Origin: Amblyornis subalaris
Taxonomy: Eukaryota > Chordata > Aves > Passeriformes > Ptilonorhynchidae
NCBI GenBank assembly: GCA_018881555.1
Contig: JACAXG010000060.1
Location: 434,001 to 498,000 of the forward strand
Length of the DNA: 64,000 bases
Direction of reading: 5' to 3'
The notes under the pieces were generated by a model. The model was not told where the DNA came from, made no database searches, and saw only the letters and a program-made list of their open reading frames with translations. The position numbers and the translations under genes were made by a program. This document shows, piece after piece, positions 24,337 to 37,401 of this stretch; within the stretch, counting starts at the first letter, position 1, and each line of letters begins with the position of its first letter.

Positions 24337-27300
24337 CAAAAAGAGAACTTGGGTTATGCTTCTGATNCAACAAGACCTGTGAAAGCTTTTAGAAAATCAC
24401 TGTTAATGCACAAACTGTTATCCCTGAACACAAGCAGAATCAAATCTCAGCACAATTTTTATTCAGCGCTGTAAACACAGGCAAATCAATTAAAATAGTT
24501 ATAATAACCGCATACGTGCTTTTCCTGTTTGCCTGTCCTTGTAATAAAACTCAGAGAATGAGATTTATTTTAACTGCACCCAAAGTACACAGGAATTGGT
24601 ATTTCTTCCATAGATCAGTCNTACAATGCAAAGAAGTGGAAAAGCTTAAAAATAAATTAATTGATGAGTACCATATACACTTGAATTACCTTCTTTGTGT
24701 ATATATTGCACATATTCCAGTGAGCCCAACTTGCTTAGAAGGTTGTAAAGAAATAAGTAAACAGAAGAAAAAAAAAANATTTTTTTCCTATCTTCAGAGT
24801 TATTTTATATATATACTTCATAACTTAGGGGTTTTGCAGTAATTCGAAAAGTAATCTCTGTATAATCTTGCGTAAATAAAGGATTTTTCTTCTAAAAAGC
24901 TGGTGTCTATTCACTGCTGCGCCTTGTAAAAGCCATGAAGATAACTACCCACAGTTTCCTAACAGGAGAAGGTGTGGTGACTTGCTGTGACTTTTGAGCA
25001 AGCAAGACTTCATGATAGAATATAATAAAAGTATGATGACTAAGCAGAGTGCTGAAGCTTATCAGAGAAAGTATTACCACTACCTTATACTGAGTTTAAT
25101 AGACATTTATGAACTTGCCAATTAAGTACTCTGTGTTTATCCTAATGTGCAGGCATAGAAAGAGAGGCAGGAAATAGCCAGAATTAAAAGGGAAAATGAG
25201 TTATTGGGACAGCTGTCCCATAGCTCTGCTCAGTATAGCAGAGAAAGGAAGGTCTAGGAGGAACCAAAGATACCTTGCACGCAGCAAAGCAAACAGAGTG
25301 TTTCTTAGTCCTTAGTATGTATTAACTACAAATTTTATAGGACTAATTCCTTGTAGTAATAGTCAAAGGAGATCTTATCAATAAGCCTCAAAAAACAGAG
25401 GCAGACCCTTATTTAAATCCCATTTCCTCTAAGTAACACAACCATCAGCTGGAGAATCTCTGCAGAAATATGGTTCAAACTAAAGAAAAATTTGTTGCAA
25501 TGAGTCTATTTTCGAACAAAGATTTTCTGTTTGAGAATAGAAAAAATAGCTCCCTCTGCATTCTGCAAATTCATTTACGAGTTTCCAATAATAAATTTCA
25601 AATAAATTATTACGAAGAGGCCATATTCAACACTGTAAATAAAATGCAATAGAACAATAAAACTACAAGATGAAGCATGCAACTGCAAGCAGAACAGGCT
25701 GAGATTACAAAAATTTACGCATTCAGGAAGGAATGTTTACCAAAAAAGAGTTGTTCTTATAGGCAGCCTGCCACAAAGGGACATTCAAAAAAGTTCATCA
25801 AATTAAATAAACACCTGAATTTAATTGAACTGAGTAATTTGAAGCCACCTGTAAACACCCATCCTGAAAAGCAAGCCTTTAATTTGGTTTAATTTACTTC
25901 ACTCAAATAATTAAACTAGACTACATTAAAGAGTATTTTGTTCTGAAAAGAACAGGAGCTTACATAGAGTTTAATCAGACATTTGAAAAAATTAATTCCT
26001 GTTGCCCTTTTTTAATTGTTCCCATATAGCAAAGGTAAGTGTAGGTAAACCAATTTTCCTTGTATACCAGCAACAGTGTCCATGCTGCAATCCACAGGTA
26101 ATTGTAGAGGCAAAAAATAATAACTGCATTAAATTCAGAAAACATGCATATGTTACTGACGAAGTTCACAATGTAAAATCATAGTTAACAAAAGAAAGTC
26201 CCTGAAGGCCAATATCAAGGATCTAAAAGACCACATATACAGAGCTAAGAGCTTTGCTGTGTACTCTTCATAAAAGTAGCGTCATCAAAAGTACCATCAT
26301 CAAAAGCAGCATATTAAAACCCAGAGCATTTGGGAGGAGAGGGAGTGGTTCGTTGTGTTTATTTTTTAAAGCACTAAATTACTATTTCCTAATCTTTATT
26401 ACACTTGATTCAAATAAAATTTTCTTTTCAGGTTAAAAATAATGGTGTTAGAGTGAAGCTACATAAATATATTCTCCTTCCTCTTTCTCTTCCTACCCCT
26501 TCTTCCTGAAGTAGCCATACCAACAGATGGGAAATTTCAGTAACCCTGTCACCATCTTACATTGTGCTGGAGTTGTCTCAAAAAAGGGTCGTCAGAGAAG
26601 ATTCTAACATTGTACCTCCACAGCCAGAAGCAGACAACACAGTAAAGGCTACTTTCTACTGAAATGAACCACTAATTTTGTTTTATACTGCCCCATTTTT
26701 ACCATTATATGCTAGGTTTTTAGAGAACATCTAAAAGTGTACTACATAGCCCATCTACAAAAATTATTCTATGCTGACAGCAGCAAAAATGTAAGTTGGT
26801 TTGGGGCAAGGACACACTAAATTTTAGTCAATGATATAATGCATCGCACCCTTCCGTGCAAACCAATTAAGCTCAATTACCAAACATACATATATAATGC
26901 AGATGCTGACTGTTGGAGGATTAAGAAAAGGAATCTAGCAACTGCTAAATTTCCTGACACACAAACTTTCCCAATTCATTTCACAAACATTTTTCCCATT
27001 CTTTCTCTGTGCAGTGTACAGTGTACACAGATTATTTCATTACATACATACACAAAAAAAGATGTTTTATCAATAAATGCTTACAAGTTCATGAAAATCA
27101 ATCACCCTCTCATGCCCTTATCAAAAGTTAATTTCTGGGTTGGCAGGACACGTTCATTAAACAAACTAAAGTTCAACTCTNTTTTGTTGTATTTCCTTTG
27201 TTTTCTATGGAGATGGTCACAATAAATGTTCTCTTAACTCAGACCACAGAGTCACAGTGTTGTGCAACTTATTGTTCTAGTGCAGGTGACGTTGAAAAAA

Positions 27301-29221
27301 CTGGCACAGAAGGTTAAGAAATATGTTATGCCATTGTCAGATCAAGTGAAAGGTAATTACGGATAATGAGGTGTCACACACACAGAGTTCTAAGTTACTC
27401 TGCATTTCTGTGCACATCATCAGAGAATTATCTAATACAGACTCCACCCTAGGCTGAGTCTTCCAACATTTACTGACTGTGTTCAGAAGATTCCTAGAGA
27501 TACTCAACTTGATNGTGTTGCAGAATTATATTAAGATACATTATTCCATTACACTTCTTTAAAGCAGACTGGTAAATGGATAAGCATCTCAGCAGTGTCT
27601 TTCTAAACCTGTTTTCAAATCAGCAAACAATACACAGCTCCAGTATCAAGACAGCTAAAAACGCATAACTTCCTAATTTGAAGTCACACGACCAAAGAGA
27701 CCGTCACTGAAGGTCACTTTGCTCCTGTACAAAGAACACTACAATGTGCATCATGCTGAATGTCTATTAAAGAAAAATATCTTTCACATATTCTTACATC
27801 TTGAATTATGAGATGTCTCAAATGGGTTCATTCCTTCCTATTGTCTTCTGATTTCAGATCACCATAATTTTTACTGTCAGATTAGAACTAATCAAAGTAA
27901 TTTATATTTCAAAGGGCTGTAACTGTAGCCTTCAAATTTAAGCAAATACATCAACTCTCCTCACACACGACTGAAAATTCAGGGGGGTAGAGGCAATGCA
28001 AAGTTTCTGACAAGAATATTAGTGCATTTAACCATATCCGCAAATGTTGAGTTATTTAATATGACATTAAACTAAACACTGACAAAAATTTTAGAGTTCA
28101 AGAAACCAACGTCAAGCACAGATGTTTAATGCTAAAATGTAATNACTTGTATGACTTTTTATGCACCTGGAATATAAACTCTTGGACAAACAGCGTTTTA
28201 AGACATGTAGAAGTTATTGTCTGTGCATTGTTGCATTGACAATACATAGTGCATAGCCAAAAATAGGAAACCTAGTCTTTTACAACACAGTTATAGGTCT
28301 CTGTAATAGATCGAGATAACACATTTTAATAAACAACATGTCTCTGTCATTTTCAATTAAACAAGTTTAGTATATACTTGATCTCATTAAAATGGGAATA
28401 AAAATCCCAGTATCTATATTCTGCAATAACAACAGTTTTTGATTTAAAGTCCATATTCAAAACAACCACAACAGATGAAGATTATACAAAATCTTGTATA
28501 GTCTTGAAAAAGCTTCAGTACAGTTTGGAAGAAAGGGCAATAGCACAGACCTAAAATCCCAGCAGGTTTTCCCACTGCCAGACATTTCTGCTACTCTTGT
28601 TTTGCTGATTAATCATGACTTTGATAAACATCTGCCAGTTTCCTCCATGGAAACTGGAAAATTTTGTTATTTCCATCCCAATTCCCTATCACCATAGCAG
28701 CTTTCATCAGTAAGTCCGAACTTGCTGCTTTGTCTTCCATTTTTCCAGGGTCTGGATACACAAAAAGAGGTATCTAGAGAGCTTGGGAAAGTAGGTGCCA
28801 ATAACCACACAAATTCTGTGCACACAGTGGTGCTGCAGCTTCTTATCAGATGTACAAGAAAACAAAAGTCACCATAACAACAATGGAGCACAGTCTCAGG
28901 TGTATTATATTTACTGCAATTAAGAGTGAATCAAACTTGGGAAGCTGTCCATTTCGTATAGATACTTTAATGGATGATTCTTCTATCCATTCTCATTCAT
29001 CCTTCAGTTCACAATCTGAGCTGCTCCTTCACTAAGGAATTTGGAAGTGCAGTAATCTCCATCCCAAAAATGTGGAGGTAAGGAGCAAAGATGATACTAC
29101 CTAGCTATAATAACAGAGTATGCCTGTTATACCAGATATGGGGTGCCAGAAATGGTGCTCNCATTGCTCAGTTGGCTGATAACCCGAGTTGGAAAGCTAT
29201 TCTCCTTCCCAAGTTTGAGAA

Positions 29222-29599
29222 CTGAAGCACCATCCCTACGAAGACAGGATTAGAAACTTGGAACTGATCAGCCTGAGAAGAGAAGGTTGTGTGGGGACCC
29301 CACAGCAACCTTCCAGTATCAGAAAGGGGCCAGGGAAGCCAAAGCAGGATTTTTCACTATAGTGATAGGACAAAGAGTAAAGTGTACAAACTTAAAGGGG
29401 GGAAATTTAGGTTAGATATTTGGAAGAAATAGTTTACCGAATGATGAGGGTAATGAGACACTCAAACAGGCCTCAANCCCAGCAATGTTCAAAGCCAGGT
29501 TGGATAACGCCTTGAGCACCATGGTATAGTGGGAAGTGTTCCCGCCCATGGTGAGGGAGTTGGGATCCCTTCCAAGCAACATTCAATGATTCTATGAAG
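29222..29599 (+). mobile_element. CR1 LINE, 5'-truncated 3' end
   Basis: This is the 3' terminal portion of a chicken-repeat-1 type non-LTR retrotransposon. Recognisable blocks in order are the AGCCTGAGAAGAGAAGG motif, the CAACCTTCCAGTATC block, GTGATAGGACAAAG, TTAGGTTAGATATTTGGAAGAAA, TGTTCAAAGCCAGGTTGGAT and the AATGATTCTATGA tail that is diagnostic of CR1. A short piece that normally precedes the tail is missing. No reverse transcriptase remains. Copies like this are 5' truncated on insertion. It is antisense to RYR2 and noticeably diverged, with Ns at 29477 and nearby. Confidence 0.88.
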
Positions 29600-30505
29600 A
29601 GAACTTGCAGAAGGCACTGTGCACCTAAGCTACTATAACTAGCCATATACAAAGCTTTAAGATCATGAGCAAGTACCATCTTGGAGTAATCCATTAATCC
29701 TGATAAATCCTTATGTTTCAGCCAGTACACCAATTCATAGTTTTAAAGATAGCNTATCTCCCAGCAAGACAATATTCTGCTCAGTGTCATGTCAGATATC
29801 TGTGCTGACTCAAACAGAACGAGCTTTTGATAAGCACACTACTGCATTAATTCTGATTTTTCAAGAAGCATTCTGAAAAATTCAGGTAGATGTTATCGAT
29901 GTCACAAAGCCCTACTCATTTTTTAAACATCAAATTTTGAAAAGCAAGGACAGTTATTGATTAATAGGGAGAACACAGCAGATTTTTAATAATATCTATT
30001 CATTAAGTACTACATAATTCTTGTCATGAAGTCTTTATTCTCACAGAAACTAAATAAATAACTGAATAATTTAGCAGAGGATTCAGTGACTTGAAGAAAA
30101 CCAACACTCACCTTTAACACCACCACTGCATTTTTTACAGCTAAAAATTACTCCTAAAACCAAACTACTGCCAGTAACAGCCATAAACTGGTAAACTGCA
30201 TACTTAGAACTGCATTCTGGAAGACCAGATTGATGAAGGAAGAGCGTGGGTTTGCTCTCAAGGTATAATATTAAAACAGCAAGTTCTCAAACACCTTAAA
30301 AGCACTTCCTTTCATTTGCAGCAATTATTTGACTTCTTTATGAAATACACTCAAATATCCTAAGATTACATGAAATATATACTACCCAGTCAAGAANAAA
30401 AGTTAATTTCTCATGTCAAGATGTGGACATGTTATGTTCCAACATGAATGTTTTGACTAGGTCTATTTTTCCAAGAANGGCAATTTCAAGTTATGACTGA
30501 ACAAA

Positions 30506-30595
30506 AATATATATGTGTATATATATATGTAGATATGTACACATATGTATATGTATATATTTTTGTATTGTTCACACATACATGCACACATATAT
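30506..30595. repeat. TA/TG/CA microsatellite cluster
   Basis: Alternating AT, GTAT and ACAT units occupy most of this stretch, including a run of TATATATATG and a later ACACATACATGCACACATATAT. It is a purine-pyrimidine alternating tract and probably polymorphic. Confidence 0.8.
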
Positions 30596-32644
30596 TTCTT
30601 TGTAATAGACAGTGTTACTCCATCCTATCAAACCCTGAAAACTGATACCTCCCATGTCAAGTCAGTTTTGACCAATCCTTAACGTTCTCAATGTTAATTC
30701 TATTAAAGAACTACAACTGTCTGGCTGAACTCCCACAGGTAGGCATCATCTACAGTGCAATAGCTGTTAGGACCTCTTCAATATGGACATATCTGGGATT
30801 TAGAGGGTGGAATATTTGTGGTGGTATTTTCATAAAAACCTGATACTTGGTGGCCTGTTTGGTTGGGGTTTTTTTAAATATTCATTGTGTTTTATTTTAT
30901 TTTCTTTTTATTCTGCATATTGTAGTACTTCAAACTTTTACTCATTGCACATACTTCCATAACTTCTGGATTCATTCACATCTGGTACTGGTTTAGTGAG
31001 GAGTCAAAGGATAGGAATTTTTTTTTTTTCCATTTGCTGAGAATGCAAAATATATTTTCCTACTGTATGTCATTTTCCTGTTTTACAAACTATCCCATTA
31101 CTACCTCCAAGTGTTTTATTTTAACAACGCAAGAAAACCACAGTATCAGAGTTTCTACTAGTGCTACAAATCTCTGCAGGAAAAGGTGAAGATTAATAAA
31201 GTAGCAATACATTACAAGCAATATATTTATTGAGAAATGCTGTATGTGCTTCTACCCAAGGTGCTTAAACTCATCACGTTATGACTATAACATTCGTATT
31301 TCCCTTCCATTTCACGGCAAAAACAGGCGACTTTTTTCAAGTATTTTTCTTGATTTTAAATTTTATACTTTTTATTTTACTCCTTTGCAGAGAATGCAAC
31401 AAATAACACGAGCTGTTTCTAATTGAAATAATTTGCCATGCTCTTTGCAATCTGACTCATTATACATAATTACCTCCCTTAAAGATATAATGCTGACTCT
31501 GTGTTTCCACTGCGCCGTGACAATATACTAATTCTGAAACTGTGTAGAGAACAGAGAATGTCACATTTGCAATATTCAGCATTCAAAGGTTAAACTTGGT
31601 AAGTTATGCTTGTACGTTCAAACTCCTACTGCTGTTTTATATGACAAATACTGCGGTTAGTGGAATGTTTCCTCAACTTCCATGTGCCATAAATCAGGAT
31701 CCCAGCACAGACTTTAATTTAATATCTCAATTTTTAATAGGTTCCTCAAAGTTCACATAGGCAAAGTTCTGCTTCACTGCATCCCATTTACTGTTCAACT
31801 GTGCCACTAAACTGTGCAATGGGAATAGGTGCCACACACACTTTAATCTACTTTGTAGATTTACAAATAGAAATTTAATCAGTACAAATTGCTTTCTGCC
31901 TAGGGAAACTGGAGAATAGTTCTTGACTTACAAGCTTCACTTCAACTTCCCTTTGCCGTGTTGGGATAAGCACTAGATTACAGAGAAGAACAAAAGTTTC
32001 TAAGTCCTGCGGATCATCAATCACAAGACTCAAAGAATTACAGGCAAGCACATGCTAACAAGATAATAGGGTCCACAAATCAATCCCCTAAGATGACCCT
32101 AGAGATCTGACCAGCAAAAAAAAAAAGAAAAAGAAAAATCAAAAATCAAATGTGACCTTTTTTTTGTGATAGGCATCTGAGTAACACACAAGTAGCACTT
32201 CAAGTCTTGCTAGAAGCTCTACTACTACTAGTTGTCCCAGAGCCTTTTTCTTTCTGTGCTTTAGAAGGTAAAAAGCTACAACAGAGGAGTCAGTAACAAA
32301 TTAAGATTGTGTTTTTCCTTCTCCAAATCCCTTGCTTGACAACAGACAGAAGCCTTGATGCACAAGATTTATGAAACACCACGTGCAGAGCATGCAAGAA
32401 CTATGATCTACAAAGACTGAATAGCTTTTCAACAATTGTACAGAAGACAGCAATAAAACAAACACTCAGAGAATAGCATTACTTAACTGCTAATTCTGTT
32501 CTTGACTGATTAGCCAGTGCCTTCAACAAAATACCAAACTCTATTTTGAAATACCACCCTATTAGGGCAATGACTCTAGGGCTTCTGATATCTGAACACA
32601 AAGGAAGATTGTGACAGTGGTAAGAAAAGGACACAGACTTCTAG

Positions 32645-32675
32645 GGTTCAAGCTCAGATACACTGAGCTTGAACC
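32645..32675. repeat. Perfect 13-bp inverted repeat with 5-base loop
   Basis: GGTTCAAGCTCAG at 32645-32657 is followed by ATACA and then its exact reverse complement at 32663-32675. The arms contain no mismatch. The left arm resembles the GGTTCAA box of tRNA-derived SINEs, and flanking bases are loosely MIR-like, but no full SINE or tRNA can be folded here. Confidence 0.85.
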
Positions 32676-34819
32676 ACAACTCCACTATCTTCTTGGTAGC
32701 AGAGCACAATTGCAATCATGCATTTCAGCCATTTTGACCCTTCGTTTTGCATAGGGAAAGGACAGAGAGCAAAAAGACTGATGCCTAGAGAAAAACAGGA
32801 AAGACCCAGCAAAACTGCTGTCTGCTTAGATTGTGAGGAAACTCGGCAACAATGATACTTTTGTCACTAAAACATGGAATAGAGGACAGGTAATACTGTC
32901 CCTCATTGTATTAAGGAAATAAGTATTAGACAGTTGGTGAAAAGTTTCCTGAAAACAAAGCATTTTCACAGGCCAGATTAGAAGCTTCATCATTATAAGA
33001 CTACAAAAACTGCTCAAGAAAACCTCTGTCAGGATGATTTATGCACAGCTGAACTTGTCTAGGATGAGAAGAAGAGAGATGACTTTTCTGGTCACACAAT
33101 TCTAAATGGTCTGAACACATTTAATTGTACATGTTTTAGTTTTATCCTGTAGGAGGAGTAATTTCATAAGAATTCAACCTTATTCCAATGGAATTCTCCT
33201 TTGAGAAAGAAAACCCCATACAGAACAGATGGAATTCCAAAGGACCAGATTAGCTGGTAGTTCTCAATACAGTACTATGAAGCAGGCTGCTAGTACAATA
33301 ACTATGTTACCTCCTCCTCCTTCCCCAAAAAGCTCTAACTTACTCATCAATATAATTTGCAAGATTACAGCAATGTCATGGCAATATGCAGTACTAAAGA
33401 CACGTGGCAGTTAAAAAAACAAAAGAAAAAAAACAAAACCAAGAAACCCAACCTGAAGAAAATAACTCATCTTGAGTCACACAATTCATATTCTGCACTC
33501 ATCAGAAAAAGTCTTCACTAAAGAACAATGATACAAAGATCCTGTCAGAAAGCAATCACTAAATACAAGGGGAAAAAGCTTGCTGCACACCACTTGCATA
33601 GCATGATGCTATATGGCAAAGCAGAGTTTATCCAGGACTCGTGCTGCAACACTGCAGTGTCCGACACAGCGCACATCCCAGTCTGTGCATTCCACAGCCA
33701 CCCGAGGGAAATGAAGACCATGATCAGAAGGCAATGAACAAACTGAATGCGCAGCTCCAGCACACACAGGTAACAAGTGCACGTTCCGTGCTCTGAGAAG
33801 TGCTCCACGGAGAAACAAACACTCTACTGGCTTTGGTCTGGCTGGGCACAGCTGTGATATGGTAGGTGACTGTAACCTTCAATTGCACATGCTAACCAAC
33901 CACCTCCTCAANCAAACTACTCACTAGTGATAGCAGCGTGCACATAACACTGAAAACAGATGTACTATCTAGGAAAAATCTAAAAGCTTCCTCTTCCAGC
34001 TCTTTATTCCACAGAGTCATCATGAAACAGTGCCAAATTTGAGTTCAGCATTCGGTGGCTTTGTGTATGTGCATGTGCTAGCATGCTCGTGATTGACTTC
34101 TAAAAATGTGTCTGCAAATGAACATATTTCCAAATTAGATGGTTCATTTTATTATTTCTCACCAATTAGCTCCTGTGGTCCTACAATCTTTAAAAAATGC
34201 CAAGTTCAGCTTTCAGTGTCTAATAATAAATTTGTCTGTTACCATAGTTAGCAATGGTTAACTCTGCATCTGACACAGTTGATAAAGGAGTAGTGGAAAA
34301 CATCTGCAATAAAGTATAGATACTAAATAAAACACAAAACAGCTGGTGAGCTGATTTCAGCTTCTTAACAGCCTCAGTATTTCAAATTTATCTCTGATGT
34401 AATTCCACCTATTTTAGGAATTTGATAACAATCTATTGCATTACACCCTCACTCACTGGTTCCAGGCTATGCCTCTTCTGCACTCAAAGGTGTGATTACA
34501 GCATGGGAGATCTCTATGCTATATTTGATTTTGCTGGTGTGAATAACAGTAGCAGTAAAGACTGTTTACTGCTAGAGTGAGATCATGCTAGAAAAGGTGT
34601 CCCCAAGATTCTGCAGGCAAACACAAGCTTGTATCTATTATCTGAGTCAGGTAGGAAGGCAGCAAACTGACTGTAACAAATATCAAGGACTTTATAACCT
34701 CACAGCACTCACAGCTAATAAATCCCGAGTCTCACCAGTATCTGAAAATGCTGTATCTGAAAATAATCACTGAAGAATTTTAGTTTTACAATACTTTTTG
34801 GAGAAAGCCCTCATTAATC

Positions 34820-34893
34820 TCAGCTGGAAAACAGAGGCACATATTAAAGCAAATAATTTGTTAAAGGTCACAAAATACTGAGATTCAAACTGA
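34820..34893 (-). mobile_element. MIR-like SINE relic
   Basis: On the plus strand the order CAGCTGGAAAACAGAGGCAC, an AT-rich gap, TTAAAGGTCACA and GAGATTCAAACTGAAC follows the reverse complement of the MIR core (aaactgaggca... aaggtcaca... gattcgaaccc). MIRs are ancient amniote SINEs, so strong divergence is expected. It would be in the same orientation as RYR2. Confidence 0.5.
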
Positions 34894-37374
34894 ACAAACA
34901 CATTCTTCTCTGTATATTGCTATTAACGACTTTCAGAGCCTCTGTCCTGAACAAGGTCCTCTCACTTCAACTCAGGCTGTGAAAACTTCCCCTCTACATC
35001 GTCCCTTTCATGAAAGAATACATGAGAAAAGGTTCATCAGCTCTCAGTCCTGGGTCTTGTGAGCAGTCTCAGGCAGCTAAGTCTGTAATACGACTATCTG
35101 CTTGAGTCTGCTCATTCAATCATAGATCACTCTCTTCCCTTCATTTTTTATCAGCAATATTTCCTGGTTTATTCCAATTTAGTGCTCTGACAAACTGATA
35201 TTGTGCAGCTGCCCAATCAATCATACAACCTTTCCTCTCCAATTCCCAAAGACCCACCTGTCACTGTGTTTACTTCTGGAGGAAGGTTAAAGATTCTTTC
35301 CAATCTTCATCTGTTTCAGCCATGTAATCCACTGTCAATATTTCCCCCACTTTCATTCTGAAGCTGCTGTAATTTATGAGATTAACCCTTTCACTTCACA
35401 CATTTCCCATAAGATGCCTTCTTGGTTCCATGAGAAGTCTACCACCCTTCTGAATTCTTCTTAGACTAATTCCATTTTGAAAAATTCTCAGACTACTGTT
35501 CCGAGCCTCTTTGATTTATGATTTATTCTTTCCTGCAGACCATTAATAAAATCATTACGATGGGATGTGGTACTTTCCCATGAGTATGTTCAAAAGGGCT
35601 ATTGCCAATATTCAATCTCTACCCAGCTTAAAATGCCACAAAAGGGCCATCATACAGCTGTAGCTGAATCATATTATGAAACCCCAAGCAATCATAACAC
35701 TAAAAACCCAATTCCTAGACATCTTCACCATACAATCAAGTGCAAAGGAGATTTTAATTTTCTCATTAAAGATATCGGTTGTACCTTCAAAAAAGGGACT
35801 AATATCCACTGTCTCCAAACAGAGCTGCTGTTCAACATTTATCTCTGCTTCACCTGCCCCAATGCACCTCTGTCTCAAAACATCGATATACAAAATAAAG
35901 ACTGCAGCAGTCTTAAAACACTACACTACAAACTTTATATCTAAGCAACTATAATGCCTAGATACCAGGAAATAACTGCCTTTTGTAGGGACAGTGCAGA
36001 TGAAAGGAAGGACACTATATTGAGGGAAGTGGCAGATGGATTTCACTCCCAGATCTCCCACAAAACTACTCATTTGTCCAGTTACTCCCCTGTGCTTAAG
36101 GCCTTTTTCCACACCTTATTGTCTGTATTTGTTTAGACTTTAAAGAAAGATTCAAAAGAAAAAGCCTCCATAAGTACAGTGTTGGAAAATTATGTACAAT
36201 ACAATAAAGCAGCAGGAAGCCTGCTTGGTGGCCTTACCTGCAGGGCCTCAGGAACTGGCAACAATGAATAGGTNAGGTTCTTGGTTCCAAGGCTGCCTGT
36301 TTAGCAGAATTATCATCAGGTTCAAACAGTAATAATATCTTGTGAAATCATAATATTGGAATATTACTGCTCTTTTCTTCAACAAGTAAAGAAGATAAAA
36401 AGAAGCAGCAGGATAAATGAGGGCTGATGTATTGAAAGAGCAGTGATTAGTGATTTTGACTACTCCCAGTGATTCAAATCAGAGCTACATACGGCAGGAG
36501 AACACCAGGTACAAACCACCATCTTCCCCTGAAGATGAAACACTTTTTATGGATTGAATTTTTAATTTCTTATCCATCTATCCCTGAAAAACATCCGTGG
36601 CATTTGCCTCTGGATTTCCAGACATCTCTTGAAAAATTCTTCTTCTCAGTGTACTCTGTTATTCCCTGATTTTATAGCCCCACCACTTTTAAAAGTTCTT
36701 CAGTTTTAAAAGCCTCTCTGATATCTCCTCTACCTCAGTTCTAATGATGCACATACTTGGCCACACTGAGCAGTAGGAAGGAAGGAGGAGACTTAGTAGC
36801 CCTTTCCACATGCCCAGGGATGTCAGGACAAGAAAGACAAAGTGCCAAACAGAAGCAGCCTGATCTTGATCACATTTAGGAATAATTCACTGTACCTAGC
36901 TCACTGCAGTTAATATGCACATTGTGTGACAAAAAATAAAATAATTTCTATGTTGGGGGAAGGATGTTCTACCCATACTACCAGCTGTCAATCAAGGCAG
37001 CAGCCTTGGGATAGCCAAGGATGTTAAGCCTGCTAGGCAAGGTTGAGAAGGTCATTTTTTCATTGTCAGGCATTTTCAGTCCTTGTAATAGCACTCAGCT
37101 TTACAAGAAAAGTGGTGTGAGGAAAACATTCCTCAAAACAGGAAACACAGATCATATTGACAAGTTTTGTTAACTTTACCCCAATTCAGAATCACAGTAG
37201 TTATGCTGTATTTATTCTACAAGTTTAATCAAGTTTTATGACAAGCCACACCTTTGGAGCCCCATTTTTAGTGAATTCTGCTTCAAGAAAGATGTTCTAG
37301 ACAATAGTAATTGGGCATTTTATTCAACTTGNCAGCTCTACTTTTACCTCACTTTTATGATAAAAGAAAACCTG

Positions 37375-37401
37375 AAAAAAAAATTTTTTTTTTTTTAAAA
37401 A
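37375..37401. repeat. A9-T13-A5 homopolymer block
   Basis: Nine A, then thirteen T, then five A form a self-complementary homopolymer block. It could be a bent-DNA or cruciform-prone site and is error-prone in sequencing. Confidence 0.75.

Noticed and set aside
33545..33870. Slightly GC-richer stretch with overlapping ORFs on both strands
   Set aside because: No splice-bounded exon, repeat family or RNA could be recognised; the ORFs have no known motif.
36232..36260. Minus-strand Q-F-L-R-like codons followed by a good donor (CAG|GTAAGG), reminiscent of the end of RYR2 exon 1
   Set aside because: The match is four residues only, the expected acidic D-E-I context before it is absent, the donor is not placed after the Thr codon, and the reading frames disagree. 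It is coincidence.
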